This document shows positions 44,707 through 54,449 of a stretch of DNA of 64,000 nucleotides, one piece after another (positions within the stretch are counted from its first letter, which is position 1; every line of letters starts with the position of its first letter). The translations under genes were made by a program, and so were the position numbers. Below the pieces are notes generated by a model, which was given only the letters and a program-made list of their open reading frames with translations, was not told where the DNA came from and made no database searches. Origin of the DNA: Croceimicrobium sp963974215 (GTDB taxonomy: Bacteria; Bacteroidota; Bacteroidia; Flavobacteriales; Schleiferiaceae); contig CAXBBL010000009.1 of NCBI GenBank assembly GCA_963974215.1, forward strand, positions 62,001-126,000. The letters are read 5' to 3'.

Positions 44707-46548
44707 TTGAATAAATTCCTCCATATCATTTTCTGCCTATTCATTTACCTTTCGGTAGATGCGCAAGAACTTGATAAAGCGATTCAGCCAAGCAATAGCG
44801 ATTTACAAATTGCGGGTCAGTATTTTAAGCAGGAGGAATATTTAAAGGCACTCGATTTTTTAAAAGATCTTCTGGAGAACAGCCGCAATATTCAGGCCTA
44901 TGAAATGGGCCTAACCTGCTACCTGGCATTGGAAGATTATGATAATGCCGTCGACTTAGCTAAGGATTGGTCGAAACGGATTCCCGGCCAAAAAAATCGT
45001 TTTGATGTGGATGAACTGTCGGTTTATCTCCTTACCAAGGAAGAGCGCAAGGCGGAGCGGAAATTTGAAGACATTCTAGAGATTATCGAGAAGCAGCCTA
45101 ATCAGGCTTACTTTTACGGTAGGGCATTACAAGATAAAGGTTATCCCAAGATGGCCTTGCAAGCCTACGAAGAGGCGCTGAAGAAAGAGTCGCGCTTAAA
45201 TTTTGATTATCAGATGGCGCAGCTCTACGGTGAGTTGGGTGATATCAAAAAGATGTACGACAATTACATCGCTATGGTAGAACGCACCCCCGGTTATCTG
45301 GCTACCATTAAAATGTTTTTGGCGCAAGGCATTTCGGCCGACAATCCCGATGATGAAAACACACTTTATTTAAAGGAGGAGTTAATTAAAAAGATTCAGG
45401 CGGGAGGAGCCCCTCAACTAAATGAATTGTTAATTCACGTTTTCACCCAAGAGAATAATTTTAGAGGCGCCTTTCTACAATTAAAAGCATTGGATCGTCG
45501 CAATGCTATTGCTCCCGGCCAGTTAAACAGCTTGGCGAAGATCGCTTTTAATGCAGAAGAGTATAATTTGTCGGCCACCATTTATCAATACGTGATGGAT
45601 AAAGGTGAAGCCGACGGTTTTTACCAAGGAGCGGTGCTTGGATACCTTTCTGCCCGCAAAGCGGAGCAAAGCCAAAAAGCCGAAGCAGAGCCTAAAGATT
45701 GGGAAATGCTAGCTCAAGAATATGAAAAGTATCGCCGTGCTTTTAATGGTGATCCATACCAAGGAGAAGTTATTTTGGGCTTGGCAGACATTTATGCCTA
45801 CCGCTTAAATCAGCAAGATACGGCCGCGCAAATTTTGCAAGGAATGTTTACCAAAGGATTTCTGGGTCCTGAAGATATAGCTCGGGGGCAAATCGCTTAT
45901 GCAGATTTGTTACTCTATCAAGGAAAGCGTTGGGATGCTATTATCTACTATCGCAAGGCCGAAAAACTTTTGGAGCGCTCTCCCATTGGTCAGGAAGCTA
46001 AATTTAAACGCGCGAAGGCGGCCTATTACGTTGGCGATTTCCAGTGGTCGCAGGGTATTTTTAAAATATTGAAGGAATCTACTTCCAAATTAATTGCCAA
46101 TGATGCCATGCAGTATTCTTTGCTGATTACCGATAATATGGCCTTAGATTCTACTACCGAAGCATTGGAGACCTACGCAAAAGCGGATTTGCTTTTTTAT
46201 CGTGAAAAACTGGATTCTGCCTTATATTATTTAGGTTTATGCGATGTGGCCTTCCCCGATCATCCAATTTTAGATGAGGCCCTATTGATGGAAGGCGATA
46301 TTTACTTCAAACAAAAGAATTATCCCGCAGCAGAAAAGGCTTGGCTGAAAATTGTAAAGGATCACAGTAAAGATATTTTAGCGGATGATGCTTTGTACCG
46401 CTTGGCCAAATTGGAGATTAACCAAAACGGCAATACCGAGAAGGCCATGGAGTATTTCGAAAAAATCTTTATTGAGTATAGCGACAGTTTCTTTGCTGCG
46501 GAGGCACGCAATAGCTACCGAAATTTGCGCGGCGACCAATTAAATTAG
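44707..46548 (+). CDS. Secreted TPR-repeat protein
   Basis: 613 residues, TTG start, signal peptide MNKFLHIIFCLFIYLSVDAQ, then about a dozen TPR-like helical pairs throughout (AGQYFKQEEYLKALDFLKDLL, ALYYLGLCDVAFPDHPILDEALLMEGDIYFKQKNYPAAEKAW, seen as ALYYLGLCDVAFP and GDIYFKQKNYPAAEKAW). Similar large TPR proteins in Bacteroidota sit in the periplasm as scaffolds. Role unknown. Confidence 0.85.
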   Translation: MNKFLHIIFCLFIYLSVDAQELDKAIQPSNSDLQIAGQYFKQEEYLKALDFLKDLLENSRNIQAYEMGLTCYLALEDYDNAVDLAKDWSKRIPGQKNRFDVDELSVYLLTKEERKAERKFEDILEIIEKQPNQAYFYGRALQDKGYPKMALQAYEEALKKESRLNFDYQMAQLYGELGDIKKMYDNYIAMVERTPGYLATIKMFLAQGISADNPDDENTLYLKEELIKKIQAGGAPQLNELLIHVFTQENNFRGAFLQLKALDRRNAIAPGQLNSLAKIAFNAEEYNLSATIYQYVMDKGEADGFYQGAVLGYLSARKAEQSQKAEAEPKDWEMLAQEYEKYRRAFNGDPYQGEVILGLADIYAYRLNQQDTAAQILQGMFTKGFLGPEDIARGQIAYADLLLYQGKRWDAIIYYRKAEKLLERSPIGQEAKFKRAKAAYYVGDFQWSQGIFKILKESTSKLIANDAMQYSLLITDNMALDSTTEALETYAKADLLFYREKLDSALYYLGLCDVAFPDHPILDEALLMEGDIYFKQKNYPAAEKAWLKIVKDHSKDILADDALYRLAKLEINQNGNTEKAMEYFEKIFIEYSDSFFAAEARNSYRNLRGDQLN

Positions 46549-46551
46549 TCT

Positions 46552-46878
46552 ATGTATATCTATAATGTTACGGTAAATATCGAAGCCGACGTGCACGATG
46601 AATGGTTGAAATGGATGAAGGAATTTCATATTCCCGATGTATTATCAACCGGTCTGTTTTTAGATAATCGCCTTTGCCAAGTAATGGTAGAAGAGGAACA
46701 AGGAATTACCTATTCCATTCAATATCGCGTGCGCGACCTCGAAACTTTAGAACTTTACCGCGAAGTATATGCCCCTAAATTACAAGCGGAGCATGGTGCT
46801 AAATTTCAAAATAAGTTTGTGGCCTTTCGTACCATTCTGCGCATCGACCACGAACTAGAGGCGGGCAGTGGGCAATGA
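46552..46878 (+). CDS. DUF4286-family protein
   Basis: 108 residues with a ferredoxin-like pattern, MYIYNVTVNIEADVHDEWL and ITYSIQYRVRDLETLELYR, as in DUF4286. Function unknown. It starts 3 bases after the TPR gene and overlaps recX by 11. Confidence 0.85.
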   Translation: MYIYNVTVNIEADVHDEWLKWMKEFHIPDVLSTGLFLDNRLCQVMVEEEQGITYSIQYRVRDLETLELYREVYAPKLQAEHGAKFQNKFVAFRTILRIDHELEAGSGQ

Positions 46879-47350
46879 TGGACAACATATTTATGACTTA
46901 AACGAGGCACGCGAAAAAATTCGTTCCTTTTGCTTGTACCGCGAACGCAGTCAGCAAGAATGTCGCGACAAGCTCTATACCTATGGCTTTAATAGCGATA
47001 CCATCGAAATTCTCCTAAGCGAGTTAATTCAAGAGCGGTTTGTAGACGAAGAACGCTTTGCACGAGCTTTCGTTAGGGGTAAGTACTCCATTAAAAAATG
47101 GGGCCGCTATAAAATTAAGCAGGCCCTATACCCGCATTCACTGAGCGACTATGTCTTAAAGAAAGCTTTTACCGAAATCGATCCCGAGAAATACTGGGCA
47201 AACTTAATGCAGCTATGCGAAAAACGTTGGCCCTTAACCAAGGGCAAAGACGAATTTCTGCGTAAGTTAAAACTGCGGGCTTATTTACAATCTAGAGGTT
47301 ATGAAGCTGATTTGGTGCAGGAGGCACTGCGGGAGTTTTTTAAGGGGTAG
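46868..47350 (+). CDS. recX: RecX-family regulatory protein
   Basis: 160 residues made of three-helix RecX repeats: CLYRERSQQECRDKLYTYGF, ELIQERFVDEERFARAFVRGKY and WGRYKIKQAL. RecX modulates RecA filaments. The start is GTG 46868, overlapping DUF4286; no in-frame ATG is nearby. recA is not in the window. Confidence 0.9.
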   Translation: MGNDGQHIYDLNEAREKIRSFCLYRERSQQECRDKLYTYGFNSDTIEILLSELIQERFVDEERFARAFVRGKYSIKKWGRYKIKQALYPHSLSDYVLKKAFTEIDPEKYWANLMQLCEKRWPLTKGKDEFLRKLKLRAYLQSRGYEADLVQEALREFFKG

Positions 47351-47467
47351 ATTATAATAAGTCTGTAAGTAGTCGATTATTATTGCATTTTTTTTCATTT
47401 GTTTAAGCTTGCTATATAGGTAGACTTTATATTTACTTCATTGCAAAAACCAAACACACCAAGATAG

Positions 47468-49006
47468 ATGAGATCTAAGACCATTGTGAGCATACTGTTG
47501 ATTTTATTTTTTTTTACGGCGATAGCCCAAGAGCCAGTTGAAAATGAGTACCTCAAGCTAGATCCAGCCCCTTTTTATAAAAGGTCTATCCGAACCGAGT
47601 TTACTGGAGGTTTCTTCGAGCATGGAGATAATATCTACGCATTTAGAACAAAGGAAAATAAATGGACACTCCGTGGATATGATTTGATTCTAGAAAAATT
47701 TGATTCTAATTACAATCTGTTACAACAATCAGATGCCTTTTTTCCTGGAAAAGGCGTTGATAGAACTTATAAAGTTTTAGGTTTTTGTTCTAATGCTGAA
47801 GGAGATCTTTGTATCGCAACTATATCTACCGCTTTTGGTGAGTCTGTAGCCATTGATCTGTTTATGGTTAATATGCAAACCCTAGAACCAGGCGAAGATT
47901 ATCAAAGAGTTTTATTTTTCGATGAGGCTTTTGTTCAAGACTTTGGTTATGGCAAATTCGAATTAAAAATCAGCCAGGATAAGTCGCATTATGCTTTACT
48001 TCACACCTCTGACTTTGATGAGGACAAGGCGAAACTGCTTGCAGATGCTTATGTTTTTAATTCAAACTGGGAATTACTTTACAAATATTCTGATGAAGTT
48101 GCAAATACTTCAAGGTTAGCTGATTTAAAAGATTGGACGCTTAGTAATGATGGAAAAATAGACATTCTCCTGAAGGTTTATAATTCAAAGCGTGAGGAAA
48201 TTTCTAGAAATAAAGCTAATTACAAATTGTGGTGCCGAAGGTATGAGGCTGGGGAAATGAACGCTACTACCTATAAAATTGATTTAGGTGAGAATTTCAT
48301 TCATGGAATGGACTTGGAAAATGCTGTTAATGGCGATATGGTTATCGGCGCAAATGTATACGGCATTGAAGGTGGCTCTCCAAAGAAAGTACTTTGCCTC
48401 AGAGTCTCGCCAGCAAAGGATAGTGTTTATCCATTTCAGTTTGTAAAGCTAAATAGCGATAGTCTTGAAAAAGATCTTGCACTTAGAAGCTCGCTTGCTA
48501 AGTTTAAAGCGTTTGGGCGGCCTAAAGTAAAATGCACTGCAGGCGGTGGGGTTTATATTATTTCGGAACGAGTTTTCGAAGTTAATACTGTTTTAAAAGA
48601 AAGACCGGATCAGGTACAAAAGGTAAGTTATTATAATCTTGGTCTTTCTCTGAGTTATTTCGGTGAAAACGAGGTTAATTGGACTAAATTTATTCGGAAG
48701 TTACAGGTTACATTCAGGGATGGTGGAAAATTTAACTCTTATGCAATGGCCTTAAACGGGGAGCGCTTGCATCTCTTTTACATTAATTCTACTTTTTTTA
48801 AAGTAACGTTTAAAAAATTTCATCGTCCCTTAAGACATGAAGTGTTTGATCCTAATGGTGAAAGAATCATCAACAGACTATTTAGCTGCCGTGAATTTAA
48901 AGTTATGCCACTGTCTAAACTAGCTTTTATGGATTCGAAAGGTCAGTTTATTATTCCAATTAATGGCAATAAAAAAACAGCTATGCTTGTTATTAATTTT
49001 AAGTAA
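47468..49006 (+). CDS. Secreted protein of unknown function
   Basis: 512 residues with a signal peptide ending FTAIAQ (about 1-20) followed by a beta-rich body without a recognised motif; stretches such as FEHGDNIYAFRTKENKW and LKDWTLSNDGKIDILLKVYN suggest a propeller-like fold, but this is a guess. Alone, at the left side of a patch of unusual genes. A weak promoter may lie at 47409-47435 (TTG, then TATATTTA). Confidence 0.7.
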   Translation: MRSKTIVSILLILFFFTAIAQEPVENEYLKLDPAPFYKRSIRTEFTGGFFEHGDNIYAFRTKENKWTLRGYDLILEKFDSNYNLLQQSDAFFPGKGVDRTYKVLGFCSNAEGDLCIATISTAFGESVAIDLFMVNMQTLEPGEDYQRVLFFDEAFVQDFGYGKFELKISQDKSHYALLHTSDFDEDKAKLLADAYVFNSNWELLYKYSDEVANTSRLADLKDWTLSNDGKIDILLKVYNSKREEISRNKANYKLWCRRYEAGEMNATTYKIDLGENFIHGMDLENAVNGDMVIGANVYGIEGGSPKKVLCLRVSPAKDSVYPFQFVKLNSDSLEKDLALRSSLAKFKAFGRPKVKCTAGGGVYIISERVFEVNTVLKERPDQVQKVSYYNLGLSLSYFGENEVNWTKFIRKLQVTFRDGGKFNSYAMALNGERLHLFYINSTFFKVTFKKFHRPLRHEVFDPNGERIINRLFSCREFKVMPLSKLAFMDSKGQFIIPINGNKKTAMLVINFK

Positions 49007-49091
49007 GTATTTAATAAACAGTGATGTAAATAGGTTTTAACAGTTAGTTAAAAGGGTGGTTGTAATTTATTTAATAAAACGATATAAACTA

Positions 49092-49288
49092 TTAGCAGCG
49101 TCTTTTATTCTTTTTTAAATTGACTCTTGCAAAGGCTTTATATCGTTTTAGTGAAAAAGCCTCTATAAATACACCAGGATAACCAATCAATTTGGAAAAA
49201 TAGATTTTATCTTTATGGTTGATTAATATATCCAATAATTCCACTGTCAAATTGGAATAGCTCAGAAGAATACTGGTATTTTCACTTC
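49092..49288 (-). pseudogene. C-terminal remnant of an unknown gene (copy 1)
   Basis: An open stretch of about 64 codons without a start, ending at TAA 49092-49094, contains YFSKLIGYPGVFIEAFSL and KRYKAFARVNL. It matches the remnant at 52036-52265 (YFIDLIGYPGMFKEAFPI, ERYKTLARIGI). It begins exactly where the alpha/beta-hydrolase ends. The family is not recognised. Confidence 0.6.
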
Positions 49289-50211
49289 AAGTTCTGTAGC
49301 CATTGAATTAGTTCCTCATCATCAATGATGCTCCAAGAATGAGGCTGTTTTCTATGATTTGGTCTTCGGTATCCTTTGTCTTTAGTTAGTATTAAGTCTG
49401 CATTTTTATTGCCTAAAAGCAATAATTCATTAATCATACAAGAACCGTCCAATGCATTTATGTCAGAATAATCAGCGCTACCAAAGTCCTGCATTTTCCA
49501 ATCCAACTCAGGTTCAGTATAGTACCGTATGGGTATATTAACTAAATGCTTAATAGCTGTCTGGTTAGTATCGGTAAAGCAATATGGAGATTTCTCAATG
49601 TAGGTTTCAAAAGCAGTAGTAGGAGAACCCTGCATTTCATATTCTATTCTGTCAATAAAATAGATATCTTCTTTTGCAAGTTTTGAATCAGGGGCAATTC
49701 TTAAAGTGCGTTTCATGGAGTTGTAAAACCGTATAAAATCTAGCGGAGGGTCAACAACAAAAATTGCATCAGGTCGATATTTGTAATCGTCTTTAACTGC
49801 GTCTTCGGCAAACTTTAGGGCACAGCTTCCTCCGATTGAAAAACCTCCAAGATAAAACTTCAAGTTTGTTAGATCATATCTGTTGTGAACATCTTCAAGG
49901 ATTTCTTTAAAGGAAACTTGAGTTAAGCTATCTATCCCAAAGGATGCCAATCCTGTTTTGAATGTCGGAATTATTGTGAGGATACCGTGTTCGGCTGCTA
50001 AAATAGGCAAGTCGGTTTGTTCCATTACATGTTCGGGTGATTCATAGAAACTTGGTATTAGAAACATGTACCCCTTAATTTCTTGAGGAGAGATTGTCAG
50101 GTAGAGGTTTGAAGTGCTATCATTTTTATTGAGATAGATTTTTTCTATTTTCTGTCCAAAAGAATTGCTTAGTATGGAAATGGCTAAAAATGTTATACTG
50201 AAAAATTTCAT
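49282..50211 (-). CDS. Secreted alpha/beta-hydrolase-fold protein
   Basis: 309 residues: signal peptide (1-19, ending NSFGQ), then a hydrolase core with the nucleophile elbow LGGFSIGGSCALKFAEDA (Ser at GFSIGG), an acidic residue near VVDPPLDF, and a possible catalytic His in QPHSWSIIDDEELIQWL near the end. Likely an esterase or peptidase. ATG 50211 is chosen because it begins the signal peptide; the frame runs another 31 codons upstream. Confidence 0.75.
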   Translation of the reverse strand: MKFFSITFLAISILSNSFGQKIEKIYLNKNDSTSNLYLTISPQEIKGYMFLIPSFYESPEHVMEQTDLPILAAEHGILTIIPTFKTGLASFGIDSLTQVSFKEILEDVHNRYDLTNLKFYLGGFSIGGSCALKFAEDAVKDDYKYRPDAIFVVDPPLDFIRFYNSMKRTLRIAPDSKLAKEDIYFIDRIEYEMQGSPTTAFETYIEKSPYCFTDTNQTAIKHLVNIPIRYYTEPELDWKMQDFGSADYSDINALDGSCMINELLLLGNKNADLILTKDKGYRRPNHRKQPHSWSIIDDEELIQWLQNLK

Positions 50212-50696
50212 GCTATTTTTTCTGATTACTAGAGACGGTTTAGTTATGTGCTTGTTTTGCAGGGCATGCAGCTGTCCCTTTGTTAGTTGTTGTTTTTCTT
50301 TCAATTCATTTTCTTTATCCTGTTGTTATTAATACCCCAATGGGTATTAAAAATAGCATTACTGAAACGAGATACAGTATATCCCTCTTGTGGTTTGCTA
50401 TTACTGAGATGATAAAACTTATAAAAATAACTGAATTTAAAATTATATAAGGTAAATATTTAAAATGGAATGGCAATTGATTTCACATAATTATGGTCGT
50501 GTTCTGCTGTTATTAACATGTTTGAAATAAAGGTTTAAAATAAGATAGAAACGAATAGTATAATTAGGAATCCACTATAATTTATTGGTTTGTTCACCCG
50601 GTTATTTTTTTAAATAAAACCATATGCTCTGGCTAAAAATCGTTGCTGTCCTGGAGGGTAACTATGATTATTTAACTATGGTTCTATAGCGTTTTT
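50212..50696. other. 485-bp AT-rich intergenic stretch
   Basis: No convincing gene. The only structure is a perfect 9-bp hairpin, TTAATACCC and GGGTATTAA around CAAT at 50329-50350; there is no T run, so it is more likely an operator or relic than a terminator. Confidence 0.45.
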
Positions 50697-51185
50697 TTAT
50701 TTACTTTCATTTCTCGTTGAGTTCAACAAACTTAGTCCAGCCTTAGCCATTCCGCTTTCTGGAAATTCTGTAAGTGTCTTTTCGTAATATTCTTTCGATA
50801 AATTACCATTTCCTGCTTGTCCATAGCAAAATGCTATGTTAATTAATGCCATCTCGCGATAAGACATTTTTCCGGAACTCAATAGAGTGAAAAATCTATA
50901 TTTGTCAATCCAATCATTCTTTGTGAAGAATTTATAGCTGTTCTTAAAGTGAGGAATTGCGTTATGATAATCTTTTGATTTGACCTTGACCATTCCTTTT
51001 CTTTGTTCAATCGCTATTGTTCTTCTTAAGACTTGTGATAGTATCAAGTAGGTTATGGCACCAAATAGAATGAAATTGGTTTTATTAAATTGATAACAAA
51101 TCAACATTATTAGTCCCATTACCAATAGATGAGGGATAATGGATAACCAAGCCACTTGACTAACTATTGGAACTTTTGAACTCAT
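50697..51185 (-). CDS. Membrane protein with TPR-like C-terminus
   Basis: 162 residues. Two membrane helices (about 10-30 and 34-52) are followed by a soluble part with TPR-like pairs (HNAIPHFKNSYKFFTKNDW, EMALINIAFCYGQAGNGNLSKEYYEKTL, seen as INIAFCYGQAGNGNLSKEYY). No family assigned. Confidence 0.68.
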   Translation of the reverse strand: MSSKVPIVSQVAWLSIIPHLLVMGLIMLICYQFNKTNFILFGAITYLILSQVLRRTIAIEQRKGMVKVKSKDYHNAIPHFKNSYKFFTKNDWIDKYRFFTLLSSGKMSYREMALINIAFCYGQAGNGNLSKEYYEKTLTEFPESGMAKAGLSLLNSTRNESK

Positions 51186-51230
51186 TTACTTTTTCTTTTT
51201 AAAGCCATAGAACTAATAAATATAATCAAC

Positions 51231-51989
51231 TTATTCCTTTTCAATACGGTCTATTGTAGCTTTTAAGTCGTAGGTGAAACCTTCCGGAGCCTGAATGTTT
51301 TCAAGCTGCTTCCAAAATTCTTCTACATACGCGCGGTGTTCTTCTCTGCTAACCATAGTAAGTTTAGGTAACACGAGTGCTTTTAAGTCGTCATCTTCAC
51401 TAATAAATTTCACCTGTAGAGCACGGAAAGAAATGTAGTCAGTCGTGTCGTAGGCGTAAATGACAGCTCCGGGTAGCCCGTGTAGCTTCCATGGTCCGAG
51501 TTTGTTTGCGTCAATCTCAGGGTTGTACCAAGCTAAATATTTACGTCCCCTAAAGATACCTTCAGCCAAGCTGTATGGGTGACCATCTATAACTTTGGTA
51601 GAATCAATAAAATTCCATTCGATTGTTTTTCGTTTTTCTCCAATTAGAACTCCTTCAGGGTGAACCCTTTTCATTTTAGCAGTATAATAGAAAGAATCAG
51701 ACGGCCTGTTATATCGCATTTGCATGGCGGACGAAGTATCTAGTATGCTTTCACTAGAACTTCCTAAGGCTTGCGTAATAGAATCATCGTAGTTGGTGGT
51801 ATAATAAGCACTTTTTGAATAAATATACAATTGAGCTGAAACAGCCTTGTCTTCCTTCTGCATAAGCACTTGGTAGTCTATTTTTAAGGCCTTTGTCGAG
51901 TTTTGAGCATGGCTTTGCAAATTTGATAAACAGAGCGCAGAAACCATTATGATTTTTGAAAACACGCTGCAATGATAAATAATATTCAT
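51231..51989 (-). CDS. GLPGLI-family secreted protein
   Basis: 252 residues with a signal peptide (ending SHAQ) and the family motif GPWKLHGLPGAVIYAYD. GLPGLI proteins are Bacteroidota-specific; their function is unknown, and they are often near peptidases or TonB genes. ATG 51989 is preferred; the frame continues 18 codons into a neighbouring pseudogene, which shows the longer start is not real. Confidence 0.85.
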   Translation of the reverse strand: MNIIYHCSVFSKIIMVSALCLSNLQSHAQNSTKALKIDYQVLMQKEDKAVSAQLYIYSKSAYYTTNYDDSITQALGSSSESILDTSSAMQMRYNRPSDSFYYTAKMKRVHPEGVLIGEKRKTIEWNFIDSTKVIDGHPYSLAEGIFRGRKYLAWYNPEIDANKLGPWKLHGLPGAVIYAYDTTDYISFRALQVKFISEDDDLKALVLPKLTMVSREEHRAYVEEFWKQLENIQAPEGFTYDLKATIDRIEKE

Positions 51990-52035
51990 TCGCTTAAAAG
52001 CTACAATTTCGAATGCAATGGTATGAGAAAAAAAT

Positions 52036-52265
52036 CTAAACAATAAATCTCTTTATTGTTTTTAAGGCAGCCGTTTTGTCTTTTTGCCAATAGCGGAAAT
52101 TTAAGGGAAGACTTTTAATGCCTATGCGCGCTAAGGTTTTGTAGCGTTCTATTGGAAAGGCTTCTTTGAACATACCTGGATAGCCAATGAGATCAATAAA
52201 ATAGCTTTTACTGCCTTTAGTGATTAAGGTATCATAAAGCTACCTCCGCAGTGTAATTCACCTAG
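52036..52265 (-). pseudogene. C-terminal remnant of the same unknown gene family (copy 2)
   Basis: Reads NLLGELHCGGS, a one-base frameshift near 52226, then LYDTLITKGSKSYFIDL, IGYPGMFKEAFPIERYK, TLARIGIKSLPLNFRYW and KRFIV to TAG at 52036-52038. Both frames align without gaps to the remnant at 49092-49288, so this was once one gene. No start codon. Lies directly 3' of chaN. Confidence 0.65.
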
Positions 52266-52320
52266 TAAATTTTATTCTAAAGTCATTTCTCAATGATAAG
52301 CCGAGGGAATATCTAAAACA

Positions 52321-53169
52321 TTAATAACTGTTCGTCATCTGTGCGTCAATTACCAACGTATAATCGGCATGACCCGCGCTTTCGCTTGATAGACTATCCA
52401 CACTATCTTGAATTTGAGTGCTAATAGTTTTAACTTTTAGCCTTTTCTTCTCGTCCTTTAAATACCATTGAATTCCTTCGAAATCTTTCGAGTGGTAGTC
52501 GCCGTTAAAGTGCAAGAAAAGCTCGCCGCGTTTACGATTTTCTAAAATAGAAAAGGCCATGGTCGCATCCTTAATCGCTTGTGCTTTGGGTAAGTTTTCA
52601 CCGCCGTGGCCGCCCATCATTTCTAACATTGCCTTGTAGCCTGGCAATTCCGCATCATAAGCCACCGGTAATTTAGCAATCCAGTTTTTTTCTTCATCAC
52701 TTAAAGTATCCAAGCTTTCAAAGCCGCCTTTAAAAACCATACGGGCGTATTTTCGGGGCGTATTAGTAGCAATAAATTCGACTTGTTTCTCTTTCGCGAA
52801 ATCCACCAAATGCTTATAATCCGTTTCATAATTCGGCCATAAACGCGCCAAACTGTCTAAAGCGGCAGCATCAATGCTATCTTGTAAATAAAGGTTCAAC
52901 TCATTCTGGTTATCACGTTCGAACATTTCCGCGCCCAGCTTAAGCTTGTTGTTTCTTTCATAAAGGGCTGCCGCGAGTTCAAATTGGAGCCAGTGGCAGA
53001 TTGGATTGTTATGCAGTTCTCCAAATAATACCACATCGGCTTCGCTTAATTCATTCGCCATCTGCTGGAAAGAAATGGCTTCCCCCGCGGCATTATAAAT
53101 TTGGTAAGCTCTTAAATCTTGGGCTTGAAGGCCGCCAAGCGATAGAAGAACGAATAGTAGTATTCTCAT
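52321..53169 (-). CDS. ChaN-family iron/heme-related protein
   Basis: 282 residues with signal peptide (ending LQAQ). ADVVLFGELHNNPICHWLQFELAAAL and KLGAEMFERDNQ are characteristic of ChaN-type heme-binding lipoproteins of the EreA/ChaN fold; the lipobox Cys is missing, so it is probably soluble in the periplasm. Its start overlaps the amidase stop (ATGA), which couples the two. Confidence 0.85.
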   Translation of the reverse strand: MRILLFVLLSLGGLQAQDLRAYQIYNAAGEAISFQQMANELSEADVVLFGELHNNPICHWLQFELAAALYERNNKLKLGAEMFERDNQNELNLYLQDSIDAAALDSLARLWPNYETDYKHLVDFAKEKQVEFIATNTPRKYARMVFKGGFESLDTLSDEEKNWIAKLPVAYDAELPGYKAMLEMMGGHGGENLPKAQAIKDATMAFSILENRKRGELFLHFNGDYHSKDFEGIQWYLKDEKKRLKVKTISTQIQDSVDSLSSESAGHADYTLVIDAQMTNSY

Positions 53170-54443
53170 TTAATCTGTAGTTTTTGAAAAGCTGTACCCT
53201 TAGGGCTGGTAAAAATTAATTGGTAAATACCGGTCGCTAAATGGTTTAGCTTTATGTTTTTCTCGCTTTCGCTAGATTGGTAACTAGCCACTTCCTGACC
53301 ATTAATATTTATTATTTCAAGAGTCCAAGACGCGCTTTCTGCACTAACCTGTAGTTCATTAGAAGCAGGATTTGGAAAAACAGAAAAGCTTGGGGAGGTA
53401 ATTTCCGGGGAAGAAAGATAACAGGCGCTTACACTCATGTCTAGCGCAAGACTGTCGATAATGGCATAGAGAAGATCGCCGGGACAAGCGGTTCCCTTGG
53501 GGCAGCCAACCGTGGCGGAATTGGCATCGCGATGAGCGGAAAGATGTTTTAAAACTAAATTGGAAGTGCCGTGTAAACTGCTATCTGCAATAGCGATATT
53601 ATGCTGACAGGCTTCCCATAAAGCCAATTCTTTAAGGCTGCTTAAAGCAAGAGGGTTAACCGTGTTGGTCATGTAATTTCCGATGACACAAATCCCTATG
53701 GTGCCCCCATTTAAACAACTGAAATGGGCTCCTAAATTACCAGAGCCTCTGCCTTCGTAAACTACTCCGTTGGGATCGACGAGCCAGTTATAACCGATAT
53801 CACTCCAACCATTGGTGTTTACATGTAAATCCCAGTAGTAGTTAACTACCCACTGATAATCATTATAATTCGTGAAGCCGGCTGAATGGTGAATAATTAG
53901 GTGAGTAGGAACGGTTGTGCTATAAACAGGTGGGGTGCAATCGTTATTCGGGCACCAGCAGCTGCGATCGCATTGGGGTGGTGCAGGACAAGCGCAAGTG
54001 CTAGTTTCGGCACCGCCAGAATTTATACCAAGGTTTTTTTTTTCTGTGGGTGCGACAAAAAAGCGCATTTCTAAACTGCCTTTAAAGGGCTGGTTTACTT
54101 TTATTTGCCAAGCTTCAATTTCTTCTTCGAAAGGTTCTAAAACAAAGGTTTGGCGCGAACTCTCCTCGCTATTATGCCCACTCTCCAGTTTTTTCCATTC
54201 CTGCCATTGGCCTTTAATGGAGAAGCGTGCTTCCACTTCTAGGATCTCGAGATCGAGGCTGTAGCCAGAAAGGCCTAAAAAACCGTATTCAATACTATCG
54301 GGCCAATCTAATTCTTGGCTAAGCAAGCCGTCCGTACTAGCGTGAAAATCAGTATTGCTAAAGGTGAATTCAAGAGTACGCTTCTGGGCGCTAAGCCCAA
54401 ACTGAAGCAGCAAGAAGCTAAGGATAAGTATGTTTTTCAGCAT
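53166..54443 (-). CDS. T9SS-secreted N-acetylmuramoyl-L-alanine amidase (PGRP type)
   Basis: 425 residues: signal peptide (1-20), an N-terminal beta domain, a Cys-rich linker (CACPAPPQCDRSCWCPNNDC), a PGRP/amidase_2 domain (about 175-345) and a T9SS type A sorting domain (VFPNPASNELQV to the end). Zinc ligands are likely in LIIHHSAG and LSAHRD, with the Cys of VGCPKG; YEGRG and IGYNWLVD are family motifs. It cleaves peptidoglycan and is exported out of the cell, so its target may be foreign or shed walls. Start at ATG 54443. Confidence 0.9.
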   Translation of the reverse strand: MLKNILILSFLLLQFGLSAQKRTLEFTFSNTDFHASTDGLLSQELDWPDSIEYGFLGLSGYSLDLEILEVEARFSIKGQWQEWKKLESGHNSEESSRQTFVLEPFEEEIEAWQIKVNQPFKGSLEMRFFVAPTEKKNLGINSGGAETSTCACPAPPQCDRSCWCPNNDCTPPVYSTTVPTHLIIHHSAGFTNYNDYQWVVNYYWDLHVNTNGWSDIGYNWLVDPNGVVYEGRGSGNLGAHFSCLNGGTIGICVIGNYMTNTVNPLALSSLKELALWEACQHNIAIADSSLHGTSNLVLKHLSAHRDANSATVGCPKGTACPGDLLYAIIDSLALDMSVSACYLSSPEITSPSFSVFPNPASNELQVSAESASWTLEIININGQEVASYQSSESEKNIKLNHLATGIYQLIFTSPKGTAFQKLQIK

Positions 54444-54449
54444 AGGCTT

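Noticed and set aside
50240..50292. Integron attC-like site (GTTATGTGC ... GTTAG) upstream of the hydrolase
   Set aside because: Both core-like motifs point the same way and the bases between do not pair, so the inverted structure needed for attC is missing. No integrase is in the window.
49282..52265. Defence island in the accessory patch
   Set aside because: The genes are secreted or membrane proteins (hydrolase, TPR, GLPGLI); no nuclease, methylase, STAND ATPase, retron or toxin-antitoxin pair is visible.
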